Positions 53,995 through 63,870 of a DNA stretch of 64,000 bases are shown piece by piece. The DNA is from Gemmatimonadaceae bacterium (GTDB lineage: Bacteria; Gemmatimonadota; Gemmatimonadetes; Gemmatimonadales; Gemmatimonadaceae), in assembly GCA_036504815.1 (NCBI GenBank), contig DASXUN010000021.1:434001-498000 (forward strand), in the 5' to 3' direction. Under the pieces are notes generated by a model. It searched no databases and was not told where the DNA came from. It was given only the letters and a program-made list of their open reading frames with translations. Numbering within the stretch: the first letter of the stretch is position 1; every line of letters starts with the position of its first letter. The position numbers and the translations under genes are program-made.

Positions 53995-55281
53995 CTACGC
54001 CTTCCGTATCCACCTCGCCAGTTCCCTCATGCTCGGCCGCTTGCCATACATGAGCAAGCCGACCCGGTAGATGCGCGCCGAAAGCCAGACACAGAGTGCG
54101 CACGTCAGCGCCACGCCGGTAAGCGTGGCCGCCAGTTCGTACCATGGCACCTGGATGGCGCTCATGCGCATCGGCATGATGACCGGCGCCGAGAACGGCA
54201 CCCAGCTCACAATCTCCGCGAGACGGCTCGTGGGATTCAGCATCACGGGCTGGGCGAAGATGATGCTGAAGACGAGCAGCATCACCACCGGTTGTGCCGC
54301 CTGGTTGGCGTCCTCCTGGCTCGAGCACATCGCCCCCACGGCGGCGAAGAGCGCGGCATACAGTCCGTACCCGAGTATGAAGAACAGGACGAGCGATACG
54401 ATCAGGATGGGCGGCACCTGCGGCAGCGGAATGGCCGGTGCCGCCGGCATCCCGAGCTTGAGGAAGATCGGCTCGCGGAACTGATAGAGCGCCACCGCGC
54501 TTCCCAGCCAGATGGCCTGCTGCAGCAGGCCGACCGCCCCGACGCCGATCACCTTGCCGGCGAGCAGAATATCGGGCGACACGGATGACACGATCACCTC
54601 GGCCACCCGCGTGGTCTTCTCCTCCAGCACGCCGCGCAGGATGGCCTGCCCGTACAGGACGATCATCATGTACAGCAGGAAGGCGATGAGGAAGCCGAAG
54701 ATCGCGCTGCCGATGCCGGAGCCGCCGCGTCCCTTGTCGGTGATGCGCTCGGCGTTCATCTGCACCTTGATGCGCGTGAGCACCTCGACGCGCCGCGGAT
54801 CGAGTCCTTCCTTCTCGAGCCGCTGGCCGAGCAGGGCCGAGCGCAGGGCGTTCTGGAGCGACTCCATCTCGTTCAGCGACGACGCGTTCCGCCCGGCGTA
54901 CGACGCCTTCTGTTCCTGGATGGTGAGGGAGTCGAGCACCAGGTAGCCGCGCCGGACCTTCGCCATCACGTCCTTCGTGGCCAGCGACTCGGCCGCCGCC
55001 ACTTCATTGGGCGCGACGACCACGACCTGGGTGGAGGCGGCGTCGCCCATCGGGCCGCCATTCAGGCGGGTGGCCACCCGGTCGCCAAGTCCGGTGCCGG
55101 TGGCGTCGATGATGCGGATGTCGCTCACCTTCACGTCGCGCATGCCGCGCACCGACAGGTAGGCCGGCAGCACCATGATCACGCCGAAGAAGACCGGGCC
55201 GAAAATGGTGACGACGATGAACCACTTGTTCCGCACGCGTTCCAGGAACTCGCGCTTGATCACTGCCCAGAGCTTAGCCAT
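53995..55281 (-). CDS. ABC-2-type permease (NatB-like)
   Basis: Protein of 428 residues. An N-terminal helix (IKREFLERVRNKWFIVVTIF) precedes a ~150-residue extracytoplasmic domain, followed by five helices, as in NatB-type permeases. The ATPase gene overlaps its start by 8 nt. Family members export Na+ or peptides/antibiotics; substrate unknown. It is the second gene of the operon. Confidence 0.88.
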   Translation of the reverse strand: MAKLWAVIKREFLERVRNKWFIVVTIFGPVFFGVIMVLPAYLSVRGMRDVKVSDIRIIDATGTGLGDRVATRLNGGPMGDAASTQVVVVAPNEVAAAESLATKDVMAKVRRGYLVLDSLTIQEQKASYAGRNASSLNEMESLQNALRSALLGQRLEKEGLDPRRVEVLTRIKVQMNAERITDKGRGGSGIGSAIFGFLIAFLLYMMIVLYGQAILRGVLEEKTTRVAEVIVSSVSPDILLAGKVIGVGAVGLLQQAIWLGSAVALYQFREPIFLKLGMPAAPAIPLPQVPPILIVSLVLFFILGYGLYAALFAAVGAMCSSQEDANQAAQPVVMLLVFSIIFAQPVMLNPTSRLAEIVSWVPFSAPVIMPMRMSAIQVPWYELAATLTGVALTCALCVWLSARIYRVGLLMYGKRPSMRELARWIRKA

Positions 55282-56239
55282 GGCCGCTCATCCCCTCCTC
55301 CACGCCCGCCGCGCCCACGCGATCGAGGAAGATCTGGTGAAGCGACGGCTGGATCAGCTCGAAGCGCTGCACCTGCGCCCCGGCGCCAACGAGGCGCTGG
55401 AGGAGCCGCTGCGGATCGCCGCCCGTCGCCATCTCGAGTTCGAAATACCGATTGTTGTCATCCATCTTGGAGACGAGCCCCGTGTCGGCGAGCACCGCGG
55501 TCACCGCATCGGAGGGCGACCCGGCCAGCGAGAGCGCGACATTCAGCTTGTGGTGCTCCGACTTGACGCCCGAGACCGATCCGTCGAGCACCTTGTCGCC
55601 GCGCGCGATGATGCAGACGGAGTCGCAGAGCCGCTCGGCGTTGTCCATGAGGTGCGTGGAGAAGATCACGGTCTTCCCGCGATGCTTCAGTTCCACGACG
55701 GTGTCCTTGAGCGCCTGCGCGTTGATCGGGTCGAGCCCGCTGAACGGTTCGTCGAGGATCACGACGTCGGGATCGTGCAGGAGCGTGCCGATGAACTGGA
55801 CCTTCTGCTGCATGCCGCGCGACAGTTCGTCGACCTTGGCGGCGCCCCAGTCCTTTTCCGGGGTGCGAAGGGAGAGGCGTTCCAGCCATTCGGAGATGCG
55901 ATGGTCGGCCGTGCGGCCGTCCACGCCCTTGAGTTCCGCCAGGAACCGCAGGAGGCGGCGCACCTGCATCTTCTTGTACAGGCCGCGTTCTTCGGGGAGG
56001 TACCCGACGCGATCGAGCAGCCCCGCGGCGGTGTTGGGGAGGCCGAGCACGGTGATCGAACCCGAATCGGGCGCGATCACGTTGAGGATCATCCGGATCG
56101 TGGTCGTCTTGCCGGCGCCGTTCGGGCCAAGCAGTCCGTAGACGCTGCCGCGCGGGACATCGAGACTCAGGTCGCGAACCGCGACATGCTCGGCAAACTT
56201 CTTGGTGATCCCCCGGAGTTCGAGGGCAAGGTCAGCCAT
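55274..56239 (-). CDS. ABC transporter ATP-binding protein (NatA-like)
   Basis: Protein of 321 residues. Walker A GPNGAGKTT (~residues 40), signature LSRGMQQKVQ, Walker B VVILDEPFSGLDP and the H-loop STHLMDN are intact. A ~90-residue C-terminal extension (DUF4162-like) follows. It energises the permease encoded next. Divergent from the tungstate-type operon. Confidence 0.94.
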   Translation of the reverse strand: MADLALELRGITKKFAEHVAVRDLSLDVPRGSVYGLLGPNGAGKTTTIRMILNVIAPDSGSITVLGLPNTAAGLLDRVGYLPEERGLYKKMQVRRLLRFLAELKGVDGRTADHRISEWLERLSLRTPEKDWGAAKVDELSRGMQQKVQFIGTLLHDPDVVILDEPFSGLDPINAQALKDTVVELKHRGKTVIFSTHLMDNAERLCDSVCIIARGDKVLDGSVSGVKSEHHKLNVALSLAGSPSDAVTAVLADTGLVSKMDDNNRYFELEMATGGDPQRLLQRLVGAGAQVQRFELIQPSLHQIFLDRVGAAGVEEGMSGHG

Positions 56240-56336
56240 GGCTCATTGGATTGAGGTGTGACCGAATATAGAGAGGGGGACGAGAAGGGGTGCGGGAAGC
56301 CTTGAGACGGGCGCGCAATTGAGTGACACTACGGCT

Positions 56337-57266
56337 ATGACGCGCTCGTGGATTCTTGCGTTGGCCTTCGTGGCCGCCTGCGGTCGCTCCGGCGACACCG
56401 GCACGGCCTCCAAGACGCTGGTGGCCTTCAACGCCGGCTCGCTCGCACGTCCGCTGCGTGCGGCGCTCGATTCGTTCGCCGTGCGGGAAGGCGTGACCGC
56501 GCTGCAAGAGAGCGCCGGGTCGCTCGAAACCGCAAGGAAACTTACCGAACTCGGCAAGATTCCCGATGTCGTCGCGCTCGCCGACGAGGATGTCTTTCCG
56601 CAGTTGTTGATGCCGAGTGCCCTGACGTGGTACGTGCGATTCGCGCACAACCGGATGGTGCTGGCCTACACCCCCCGGTCGCGCGGGGCCGATTCCATTA
56701 CGGGAGACAACTGGTGGCGGGTGCTGCTGCGCGACGGCGTTGAAACGGGACGCAGCGACCCGCAACTCGACCCCAACGGCTATCGCACCCTCCTGGTGCT
56801 TCAGCTCGCCGAGCGCCATTACGCGCAGCCTGGACTTGCCGGGCGGTTGCTGCAGGCGATGCCGGCGCGCAATGTGCGCCCCAAGGAGGCCGATCTCGTT
56901 GGCCTGCTCCAGGCGGGCGAGTTCGACTACATCTGGTCGTACGAATCGATGGCGCGGAGCCTCGGACTCAACTTCGTCCGGCTCCCGGAGGCGATTGACC
57001 TGTCCGCGCCGGCTGATTCGGCTTCGTATGCGACCGCGCACGTGCGCGTGCGCGGCAGGGGGGCCGACTCGGTGGAGTTCCGCGGGCGACCGATCGTGTA
57101 CGCGCTCTCGGTGCCGCTTGCCGCCCCGCATCGAGAGATCGCGGAGCGCTTTGTCCGGTACCTCCTGTCGGCGGACGGGCAACGCGTGCTGCGCCAGCAG
57201 GGGCTCGATGTGCTGGCACAGCCATCCATCGTCGGCACGGGCGCCCCGGCGGGGATCGTGAAGTGA
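56337..57266 (+). CDS. wtpA: Tungstate/molybdate-type ABC substrate-binding lipoprotein
   Basis: Protein of 309 residues with lipobox ALAFVAAC. The order GSLARPL, ESAGSLETARKL, DVVALADEDVFPQLL and VRFAHNRMVLAYTP is that of WtpA/ModA-like proteins that capture tungstate or molybdate oxyanions in the periplasm. It starts at the ATG giving a compact signal, not the upstream TTG. Permease and ATPase genes follow with 4-nt overlaps. Which oxyanion is bound is not readable by eye. Confidence 0.82.
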   Translation: MTRSWILALAFVAACGRSGDTGTASKTLVAFNAGSLARPLRAALDSFAVREGVTALQESAGSLETARKLTELGKIPDVVALADEDVFPQLLMPSALTWYVRFAHNRMVLAYTPRSRGADSITGDNWWRVLLRDGVETGRSDPQLDPNGYRTLLVLQLAERHYAQPGLAGRLLQAMPARNVRPKEADLVGLLQAGEFDYIWSYESMARSLGLNFVRLPEAIDLSAPADSASYATAHVRVRGRGADSVEFRGRPIVYALSVPLAAPHREIAERFVRYLLSADGQRVLRQQGLDVLAQPSIVGTGAPAGIVK

Positions 57267-58081
57267 CGCCAATGGCTGGCACCGCGCCGACGCGGGGCGC
57301 CCAACGCCTCATCGCGGTGATGGCGGCGCTCGCCAGTTCGCTCCTGCTGCTCTTTCTGGCGGTGCCCATCGGCAAGCTGATCGGCGCCGGCGGTGCCGCC
57401 GGGGTGCGACAGCTGGCCGTTGACGCCGAGCTGCGCGGCGCCCTTTCGCTCACCGCGATGACCGCGACCGCGGCGACGCTGCTCGGTGTGCTCGGCGGCA
57501 CGCCGCTCGCCTACTTGCTCGCGCGGCGCGAATTCCGCGGGCGTGCCGTGCTCTCCGCGGTCCTCGACCTGCCGCTGCTCATCCCGCATCCGGTGGCCGG
57601 CATCGCGCTCCTCCTCCTGCTTGGGCGCGAATCAGTGGTCGGCGGTGCGATGATCACGGCCGGATTGCGCGTCGTCGGCACCCCTCTCGGCATTGTCGCC
57701 GCAATGCTCTTCGTCGCGGCGCCGCTTTTCATTAGTGGTGCGCGCGAAGCGTTCGCGAAGGTGGACCCCCGATACGAAGCCGTGGCGCGAACGCTCGGCG
57801 ATACCCCGCAACGGGCCTTCCTGCGCATCACGCTCCCCCTGTCCCGCCGCGGCCTGGTGGCATCGGCCGTGGTGATGTGGGCGCGCGCGGTCAGCGAATT
57901 TGGCGCCATCGTCGTCCTGACGTACAACCCGAAGGTGGCGAGCGTCCTGAGTTACGACCGCTTCACCAGCTTTGGCCTGAACGAAGCGCTGCCGGTGGCG
58001 GCCGTGCTCGCACTGCTCGCGCTGATTCCGCTGACGGCGCTCCGCACCCTGCGTGGCGCGGACGATGGAGCGGCGCCATGA
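57263..58081 (+). CDS. wtpB: Tungstate/molybdate-type ABC permease
   Basis: Protein of 272 residues with about six helices. The EAA loop that contacts the ATPase reads EAVARTLGDTPQRAFLRITLPL. The start GTG overlaps the previous stop (GTGA); an ATG at 57272 is an alternative. It forms the membrane channel of the importer. Confidence 0.88.
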   Translation: MTPMAGTAPTRGAQRLIAVMAALASSLLLLFLAVPIGKLIGAGGAAGVRQLAVDAELRGALSLTAMTATAATLLGVLGGTPLAYLLARREFRGRAVLSAVLDLPLLIPHPVAGIALLLLLGRESVVGGAMITAGLRVVGTPLGIVAAMLFVAAPLFISGAREAFAKVDPRYEAVARTLGDTPQRAFLRITLPLSRRGLVASAVVMWARAVSEFGAIVVLTYNPKVASVLSYDRFTSFGLNEALPVAAVLALLALIPLTALRTLRGADDGAAP

Positions 58082-59157
58082 TCGAATGCCGCGCGCTGAG
58101 TGCGCGTCACGGGACGTTTCGGCTTGCGGACGTCTCCTTTGCCGTCCCGGCGGGACAGTACGGCGTCGTCATCGGGCCGGCCGGCTCGGGCAAGACGACG
58201 CTGCTCGAAACGATCGCCGGCGTGGTGCCCGCGACCTCGGGATCGCTCCTGCTGCACGGCGTTGATTGCACCATGACCGCCCCCGAGGCGCGGGGCGTGG
58301 GGCTGGTGTATCAGCACGCGTACCTCTTTCCGCACCTGAGCGTGGCGGCCAACATCGCGTACGGCGCGGCGTCGCCGGAACTCGCCGAGCAGGTGGCGCG
58401 TCGCTTTGGGGCCGATGCACTCACGGGCCGCCCCGTGCGTGCGCTCTCCGGGGGCGAACGGCAGCTCGTCGCGCTGGCGCGCGCCTTCGCGCGGCGGCCC
58501 GCGGTGGTGCTGCTCGATGAACCCTTCAGTTCGCTCGATCCGCGTCGCCGCACGCTCGTGCGCCGCGAAGTGCGCGCGCTGCACCGCGAGTGGGGCGTGA
58601 CCACCCTGCAGGTGACGCACGATTTCACCGAGGCCGGCCTGCTCGGCGACGTGGCGATCCTGCTCGACAGCGGTCGCGCCCTGCAGTCGGGTTCGCCCGA
58701 CGACGTGTTCCGCCGCCCCGCCTCGCCGTACATCGCCGAGTTCCTGGGCGCCGAGAATGTGCTGGCCGGCACGGCCCGGATGCTCGCGGAAGAAGCACCC
58801 GACTGGCTCGACGGCGAACCGTCACGGCTCGCGCACGGCAACCATGCCATCGAGTTCACGACGGGCGCCCTGACGCTCTACACCGTCGGCGATTTCCCGC
58901 TCAGTGCCGGTTATGCGGTGATTCGCGCCGAAGAGATCGTGTTGTCGCTCGAACCGCCCTCCGGTTCGGCGCGGAACCGTTTCCGTGGATCGATTGTCGA
59001 AGTCGCCACCCTCGGCGCACTCACGCGGGTGACCGTGGAGGTGGACGGCGTTCCGCTCGTGGCCTCGCTGACGACGCGGTCGGCCAAGGAACTGGCGCTG
59101 CGGCCGGGCGTGGTGGTGACGGCCTCGTTCAAGGCGATGGCCGTGCACCTCTGCTGA
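58078..59157 (+). CDS. wtpC: Tungstate/molybdate-type ABC ATPase with TOBE domain
   Basis: Protein of 359 residues. Walker A GPAGSGKTT, Q-loop region VYQHAYLFPHL, signature LSGGERQLVALARA, Walker B VVLLDEPFSSLD. The C-terminal ~100 residues form a TOBE-like fold (VIRAEEIVLSLEP, LTRVTVEVDGVPL), found in molybdate/sulfate-type importers. Overlaps the permease stop (ATGA). The gene converges tightly with the following operon. Confidence 0.9.
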   Translation: MIECRALSARHGTFRLADVSFAVPAGQYGVVIGPAGSGKTTLLETIAGVVPATSGSLLLHGVDCTMTAPEARGVGLVYQHAYLFPHLSVAANIAYGAASPELAEQVARRFGADALTGRPVRALSGGERQLVALARAFARRPAVVLLDEPFSSLDPRRRTLVRREVRALHREWGVTTLQVTHDFTEAGLLGDVAILLDSGRALQSGSPDDVFRRPASPYIAEFLGAENVLAGTARMLAEEAPDWLDGEPSRLAHGNHAIEFTTGALTLYTVGDFPLSAGYAVIRAEEIVLSLEPPSGSARNRFRGSIVEVATLGALTRVTVEVDGVPLVASLTTRSAKELALRPGVVVTASFKAMAVHLC

Positions 59158-59165
59158 CCGTCCGC

Positions 59166-60884
59166 CTAGCGCATCGCTCCCATCAGCCGTCCCCAGAGTC
59201 GAACGAGTATCCGCCGCGGCAGCGCACGCGCCATGAGCGCCATTACGTGCGTGCGTCCGCCCACGAAGAGCGTGGTGGAACGACCGTGGTTGATGGCGGC
59301 CAGGATGTGCGCGGCAACCTGGGGCGCCGACATCAGGCGCTCGCCTTCCACCCGCTTCACGCCACTCGACGCCTGGAAGCCGGTGTCCGTCCCCCCGGGG
59401 CAGACGGTGATCACGCGGACCGCCGTCGTCGCGAGCTCCTCGGCCAGCGCTTCGCTGTAGCTCAGGACAAAAGCCTTGGACGCAGCGTACGCGGCCATCC
59501 AGGGCAGTGGCTGCAATGCGGCAGATGATGCCACGTTGACGAGCATGCCGCCCGATGGCTGGGCCGCCATGCGTCGCACGGCGCGTGTGGAGGCATCGGC
59601 CAAGGCGAGTGTATTGACGGCCAGCAGCCGCGCCTGTGCGTCATTCGGGATCTCCTGCGCCGCGCCCCGCACGCCAATTCCGGCGCAGTTCACCACACCC
59701 GCCAATGAACCGGCGGCGATGGCGCCGAAATAGACCTCCCGCCCGTTCTCGGTCGCGAGGTCGGCAACGATCGGTGCAATCCCTGGGCACTCCTCACGCA
59801 GCGCCTCAAGGCCGCTGGCATCGCGGTCCAGCGCGACTACGGTATGTCCGGCGGCATGTAGCTGCACCGCCAACGCCCGGCCGATGCCGCTGGCCGCACC
59901 GGTGACAATCCAGCGTGCGCCGGCGGGGGCAGTCATGCGGGCCAGCTCGACGAGGCCCCGGCGGCGCGACACCGCCGGTGTGAAGCCAAGCGCGCTGAGG
60001 CGCGCACTACTCGCCAGCAGGACATCGGAACTGAGGCACTGCACCGACAGCGGAAACCAGCGGCGCGCCCGTCGGGCCAGCGCCACGACGAGACCGGGAA
60101 CCTTGATGGTGCCCGCCATCCGTCCCGTGATCTCGCCGAGTTCGCGAAAGAGCGTGCCGAGCGCGACCGGCTCGTTGTCCGTCGCAAAGAACGTCTGCGC
60201 CTGCGCCGACTCATGCACACCGGCCACGAGCAAGGCGTCGCAGAGGTCGTCCACATGAATGACGCTGACGCGTCCCGGGAAGGCGACGCGAGTGGCGAGC
60301 TTCCCGGCGCGCACCATCTCGAGAAAGACGCGCAGGTGGCTGTCAGCGCGCATGCGCGGGCCGTACACCCAGGTCGGGCGCACGATTGCAAACGGCATTC
60401 CCGATGCGGCCACCAGCCGCTCGCCCTCCAGCTTGCTCGCCCCGTAGCGCGTGAGCGGATGCGGCGTCGCCTCCTCGCCGAGCGGTTCGGAGCACGAATC
60501 GTCGGGCGTGCGATCCACGGCCCCGATCGAACTGGCGTAAACGATGCGTTGCGGGGCACAGTCGCGGAGCGCTTCGAGCAGCCGTGCCGTGGACTGGACG
60601 TTCTGTCGTGCGGCGGCGTCGCCGCCGCCGACCGAGGCATTCGCCGCGAGATGAAAGACGAGCGCCCCGCGCCCGCACGCGGCGGCAATGGCGTCCATCG
60701 GTGCGGTCGCGAGGTCAAGCGCGTACCATTGCACGCGGCCGCGGAGCGTTGCGGGGGCGTTCTCCGGGTGACGCGCGATCGCCATCAGCTGCACGGGCTC
60801 GCCGTGCAGGCCTTGCTCCGCGAGGCGTTCCAGCAAGCGGCTGCCGATGAAGCCGGTGCCTCCGGTGATCACGATGCGCTTCAT
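59166..60884 (-). CDS. Two-domain SDR fusion (epimerase plus classical SDR)
   Basis: Protein of 572 residues joining two Rossmann enzymes. Residues ~1-315 are an extended NAD-dependent epimerase/dehydratase: TGGTGFIGSRLL, VYASSIG, RYGASK. Residues ~325-572 are a classical SDR: VTGAASGIGRAL, VNCAGIG, NVASSAA, YAASK. Both keep Tyr-xxx-Lys. The second domain starts with a natural-looking MTAPAG, suggesting a recent fusion of two genes. It is last in an overlapping operon with a methyltransferase and a membrane protein. Substrates unknown; sugar or lipid modification is a guess. Confidence 0.85.
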   Translation of the reverse strand: MKRIVITGGTGFIGSRLLERLAEQGLHGEPVQLMAIARHPENAPATLRGRVQWYALDLATAPMDAIAAACGRGALVFHLAANASVGGGDAAARQNVQSTARLLEALRDCAPQRIVYASSIGAVDRTPDDSCSEPLGEEATPHPLTRYGASKLEGERLVAASGMPFAIVRPTWVYGPRMRADSHLRVFLEMVRAGKLATRVAFPGRVSVIHVDDLCDALLVAGVHESAQAQTFFATDNEPVALGTLFRELGEITGRMAGTIKVPGLVVALARRARRWFPLSVQCLSSDVLLASSARLSALGFTPAVSRRRGLVELARMTAPAGARWIVTGAASGIGRALAVQLHAAGHTVVALDRDASGLEALREECPGIAPIVADLATENGREVYFGAIAAGSLAGVVNCAGIGVRGAAQEIPNDAQARLLAVNTLALADASTRAVRRMAAQPSGGMLVNVASSAALQPLPWMAAYAASKAFVLSYSEALAEELATTAVRVITVCPGGTDTGFQASSGVKRVEGERLMSAPQVAAHILAAINHGRSTTLFVGGRTHVMALMARALPRRILVRLWGRLMGAMR

Positions 60885-61993
60885 GACGCGATTCCGTGCA
60901 TCTCGACACAGGCCGGTTTTGACGATGCAGCGCCGCACCAGGAAGCCGTCAGGGCGACGGGCAGGAGCAGCGGGGCGAGCGTGGTGGCGACTCGCGTCCA
61001 CGTGGGATGTGGTCCGGCGTCGGCCGCATTGCCCTTCTTGGCCCGATTGTAGAAGTAGTTGTGGCTGCCGGTCAGGAGATTGAGCAAGGTCTGGTACCAG
61101 CCGAAGATCTCATACTCGGCGTTCCACCAGTACGGAACGACCGCGCTGAACCCCGCCCGCTGCATCTGCCCTTCGAGCCCCTCGGGACTGAAGTGCGAGA
61201 GGTGCCGGGGAATGTCGGCGTAACACCAGCGCGTCGCACTGACATCCGCCTGCAGGGAGTCGAGGTTGGGGACGCTGACGTAGAGCACGCCGCCCGGACG
61301 CAACAGCCGTCGCGCCAAGGCCAGCGTGGCGGGTGGATGCGGCACGTGCTCGAGGGCGTGCCACATCGTGATGGCATCCAACGTGCCATCCGCGAGACCC
61401 GACGCGCGGACGGCCTGCTCATCGAATGGCGCCGCGACAAATCGCACGCCGGCGCCGGCATACGGCGCATTTGCCGCGTTCGGCTCGAAGACCGTGACAT
61501 CGCATCCGGTTGCAGCCAGCGCGTTGGCAAAGGCACAGGCTCCGCCGCCGACATCGGCCACCCGCGGCCGATCAACGGACGGCAGCAGCGGGCGAACGCG
61601 CGCCACCCGCTGACGAATGAAACGCCGCAGCAGCGCCCGCTGCATCCCGGTCATCGAATCGCGCTGCACGTCCGTGGTGATGACCCGCGCCGACTCCTCC
61701 GGGACGGGAACGGTGCGGGCATTCGCACAGGCCGTGCAGAGCACGGCCTGGTAATCGCCCAGGGCCCGCACGTCGGCGCTCGTGCGCAGCGGCAGGACGA
61801 GTTGGTGCTCGAACCCCGCGCCGCAGAATGTGCAGCGCGTGGGCGCGGCCGGAACCGTCCCGCGGGACCGCCAGACCTCGAGATTATGCCCGGCGCGCGA
61901 GCAAAGCGCGGCGGCGTGCCCGACGTGCGTCACCTGCCGGGCCAGCCAGCGCCCGACTCCGACGCGCGCGCGCGCGGTGCGCTCCACGGCCAT
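60881..61993 (-). CDS. Class I SAM-dependent methyltransferase with zinc-ribbon start
   Basis: Protein of 370 residues. An N-terminal CTFC...LCTAC pair suggests a zinc ribbon at ~50-90. The SAM domain holds VADVGGGACAFANALA, AITMWHALEHVPHP and LRRLLRPGGVLYVSVPN-like blocks (Methyltransf_23 type). A C-terminal hydrophobic helix may anchor it to the membrane. It overlaps the next gene by 4 nt (ATGA). Acceptor unknown. Confidence 0.85.
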   Translation of the reverse strand: MAVERTARARVGVGRWLARQVTHVGHAAALCSRAGHNLEVWRSRGTVPAAPTRCTFCGAGFEHQLVLPLRTSADVRALGDYQAVLCTACANARTVPVPEESARVITTDVQRDSMTGMQRALLRRFIRQRVARVRPLLPSVDRPRVADVGGGACAFANALAATGCDVTVFEPNAANAPYAGAGVRFVAAPFDEQAVRASGLADGTLDAITMWHALEHVPHPPATLALARRLLRPGGVLYVSVPNLDSLQADVSATRWCYADIPRHLSHFSPEGLEGQMQRAGFSAVVPYWWNAEYEIFGWYQTLLNLLTGSHNYFYNRAKKGNAADAGPHPTWTRVATTLAPLLLPVALTASWCGAASSKPACVEMHGIAS

Positions 61994-61995
61994 CG

Positions 61996-63870
61996 TCAGC
62001 GCGCCACCGGCGAGCACCGCGAGGCTGTCCGCGGCACGTCGAGCACGACGTAGCTCTTGTCGCGATACACCAGCACGCCTCCCGTGGGAAAGGCCGCCTC
62101 TGCGGGCAGGATGTAGTAATCGACACGGTCGCCGGCCAGTTGCGCCAGCCGGCGGCACGTGGGACGCAGGTACGGCCGCGGGTCGAACTTGTGCGGCGCG
62201 CGCACGAGGACGCCGAGCGTGGCGAGCCGGTTCACGGCCTCACGCACATTGCTGCGCACATACATCATCTGGTTGATGTCGTGCACCGTCACATACGCGC
62301 CGCGATGCGTGGCGAGGCGGAACCGCACCCACGCCTGGTCCACGGGCGGGATGGCGAAGAGGCTGGCCGGCCGTGAGGCGCGCAACGCCCATTCCATCAC
62401 CCCCGTTTCCCTGGCGGCTGGCCGCGACAGGTGCAATAGCGTGCTGATGCGACTCGGGGAATCGGGCAGCCATCCCCGGCCCATCGGTTTCGCGAGGACA
62501 ATGGACAAAACGGGCAACGCCACGGCCAGCGACCACGCGGCCCAGCGCGGCACCGCGGCGCGTGGCTCGCCGCTGACCGACGGCGTGATGACGAGCAACG
62601 CGGCCGCCGCGAGGCCGACGGCGAACCCTACCCACCGGAGTGGCATGGTGGCTTCGGTCAGCGCATCGAGCGAGGGTGCCTGCCGCGCGAGGAAGACGAG
62701 CAGCAACAGGATGCCGGTCGTCCAGGCGGCGAGTCCGACGGCGGCCAGCCGGCGATCGGGGGACGGGCGCAGCACGATGCCGAGCACAATGGCCAGCGCC
62801 GCCTCCGCCACGATGCGGTCCGGGTGGGCCACCGCAAGCGCGGCTGCACAGGGCGTCAGGAACGCGTAGCGTCCCGCATAGCGGCGGCGCGTCACCGCGA
62901 GCAGCGCGAGGCCAACGATGAGTGGCTTCGCCAGCAGCGAGGCGCGGATGAGATACAGCGGGAGGAGGGCAGGGACTGGCGTGAAGTTCATGACGACAAT
63001 CCACCCGGCCGCCAGCGCCGTCAGTACCAGGGCGGCGCGTCCCGCCCGCCGTGCGCGCGGCCCCAGCGCGGCCCCGGCCAGCGCGACAGCGAGCGCGAGG
63101 GCGTACCACGGATAGCCGTCGGCATGATCGCGAAAGAACGTGTGATACCCGTAGGTGAGATGCACCTCCCACGTCTGGGCTCCGGCATCGGCACCCGGCG
63201 CCGGCAGATGGCCCAGCAGGTAGGCCACGTTCGGGGCCGCGACCAACGCGGCCGGAAGCCACGCGGTGCGCAGCGCCCGCATCGTCCACCAGTCGGTGGA
63301 GATACTGAGCGCGGCGATGCCGGCGCACAGTCCGATGGACGGATGGATGTCAAACGCGATGGCCGCGTACAGCAGCGCAAGATGCGGTCGATCCTCGAGC
63401 GCTGCCGTGAGCGCCAGCAGCCCCACCGGCACGGCCACCGACGCGGTGATGAACGACAGCATCGGTTGCGCCGACCAGTGCAGCGTGCCCCGATAGACCG
63501 GCGTTGCGGCGATGGCCAGCACGAGCAGCACGCGCTCGCGGTCGGACAGCTCCATGGCGCCCGCGAGTCGCCAGACAACCAGGAAGAAGGCTACGAGCGA
63601 CAGCGCGAGCAGCACGTACCACGCCACATCGACGTTCACGTCCATCGTCCAGAGCACACTGGCCAGCTTGTAGAGATGAAACGGCCCTTGCATGCTCCCC
63701 TGCACCAGGAGATCCGTCTTCGGGTAGGTGCCGGGAAAGGCCGTCTCAATGGCGATGGGCAGCGCCAGCCACTCATCAAACGCGGTCGGCGCGCCCCGGT
63801 ACGCCAGCAGAAATGCCGTGGCACCGCACGCGGTACCAACTGCCTTGGGCGACGAAAGGGTGCGAATCAC
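61996..63870 (-). CDS. Large polytopic membrane protein (GT-C/DUF6798-like)
   Basis: Protein of 624 residues with about 12 hydrophobic helices and a C-terminal ~150-residue soluble domain. The early loop WLALPIAIETAFPGTYPKTDLL is compatible with a GT-C glycosyltransferase architecture, but no catalytic DxD/ExD is obvious. It starts at GTG overlapping the previous gene's stop and ends 2 bp before the methyltransferase. A role in surface glycan assembly is inferred from context only. Confidence 0.6.
   Translation of the reverse strand: MIRTLSSPKAVGTACGATAFLLAYRGAPTAFDEWLALPIAIETAFPGTYPKTDLLVQGSMQGPFHLYKLASVLWTMDVNVDVAWYVLLALSLVAFFLVVWRLAGAMELSDRERVLLVLAIAATPVYRGTLHWSAQPMLSFITASVAVPVGLLALTAALEDRPHLALLYAAIAFDIHPSIGLCAGIAALSISTDWWTMRALRTAWLPAALVAAPNVAYLLGHLPAPGADAGAQTWEVHLTYGYHTFFRDHADGYPWYALALAVALAGAALGPRARRAGRAALVLTALAAGWIVVMNFTPVPALLPLYLIRASLLAKPLIVGLALLAVTRRRYAGRYAFLTPCAAALAVAHPDRIVAEAALAIVLGIVLRPSPDRRLAAVGLAAWTTGILLLLVFLARQAPSLDALTEATMPLRWVGFAVGLAAAALLVITPSVSGEPRAAVPRWAAWSLAVALPVLSIVLAKPMGRGWLPDSPSRISTLLHLSRPAARETGVMEWALRASRPASLFAIPPVDQAWVRFRLATHRGAYVTVHDINQMMYVRSNVREAVNRLATLGVLVRAPHKFDPRPYLRPTCRRLAQLAGDRVDYYILPAEAAFPTGGVLVYRDKSYVVLDVPRTASRCSPVAR

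Noticed and set aside
53923-53995. Leucine/cysteine/serine-rich peptides (LLSLCCLSVVSLLS type) around the tandem-arm elements
   Set aside because: They are translations of the 11-bp repeat and appear wherever the element occurs, so they are not genes.
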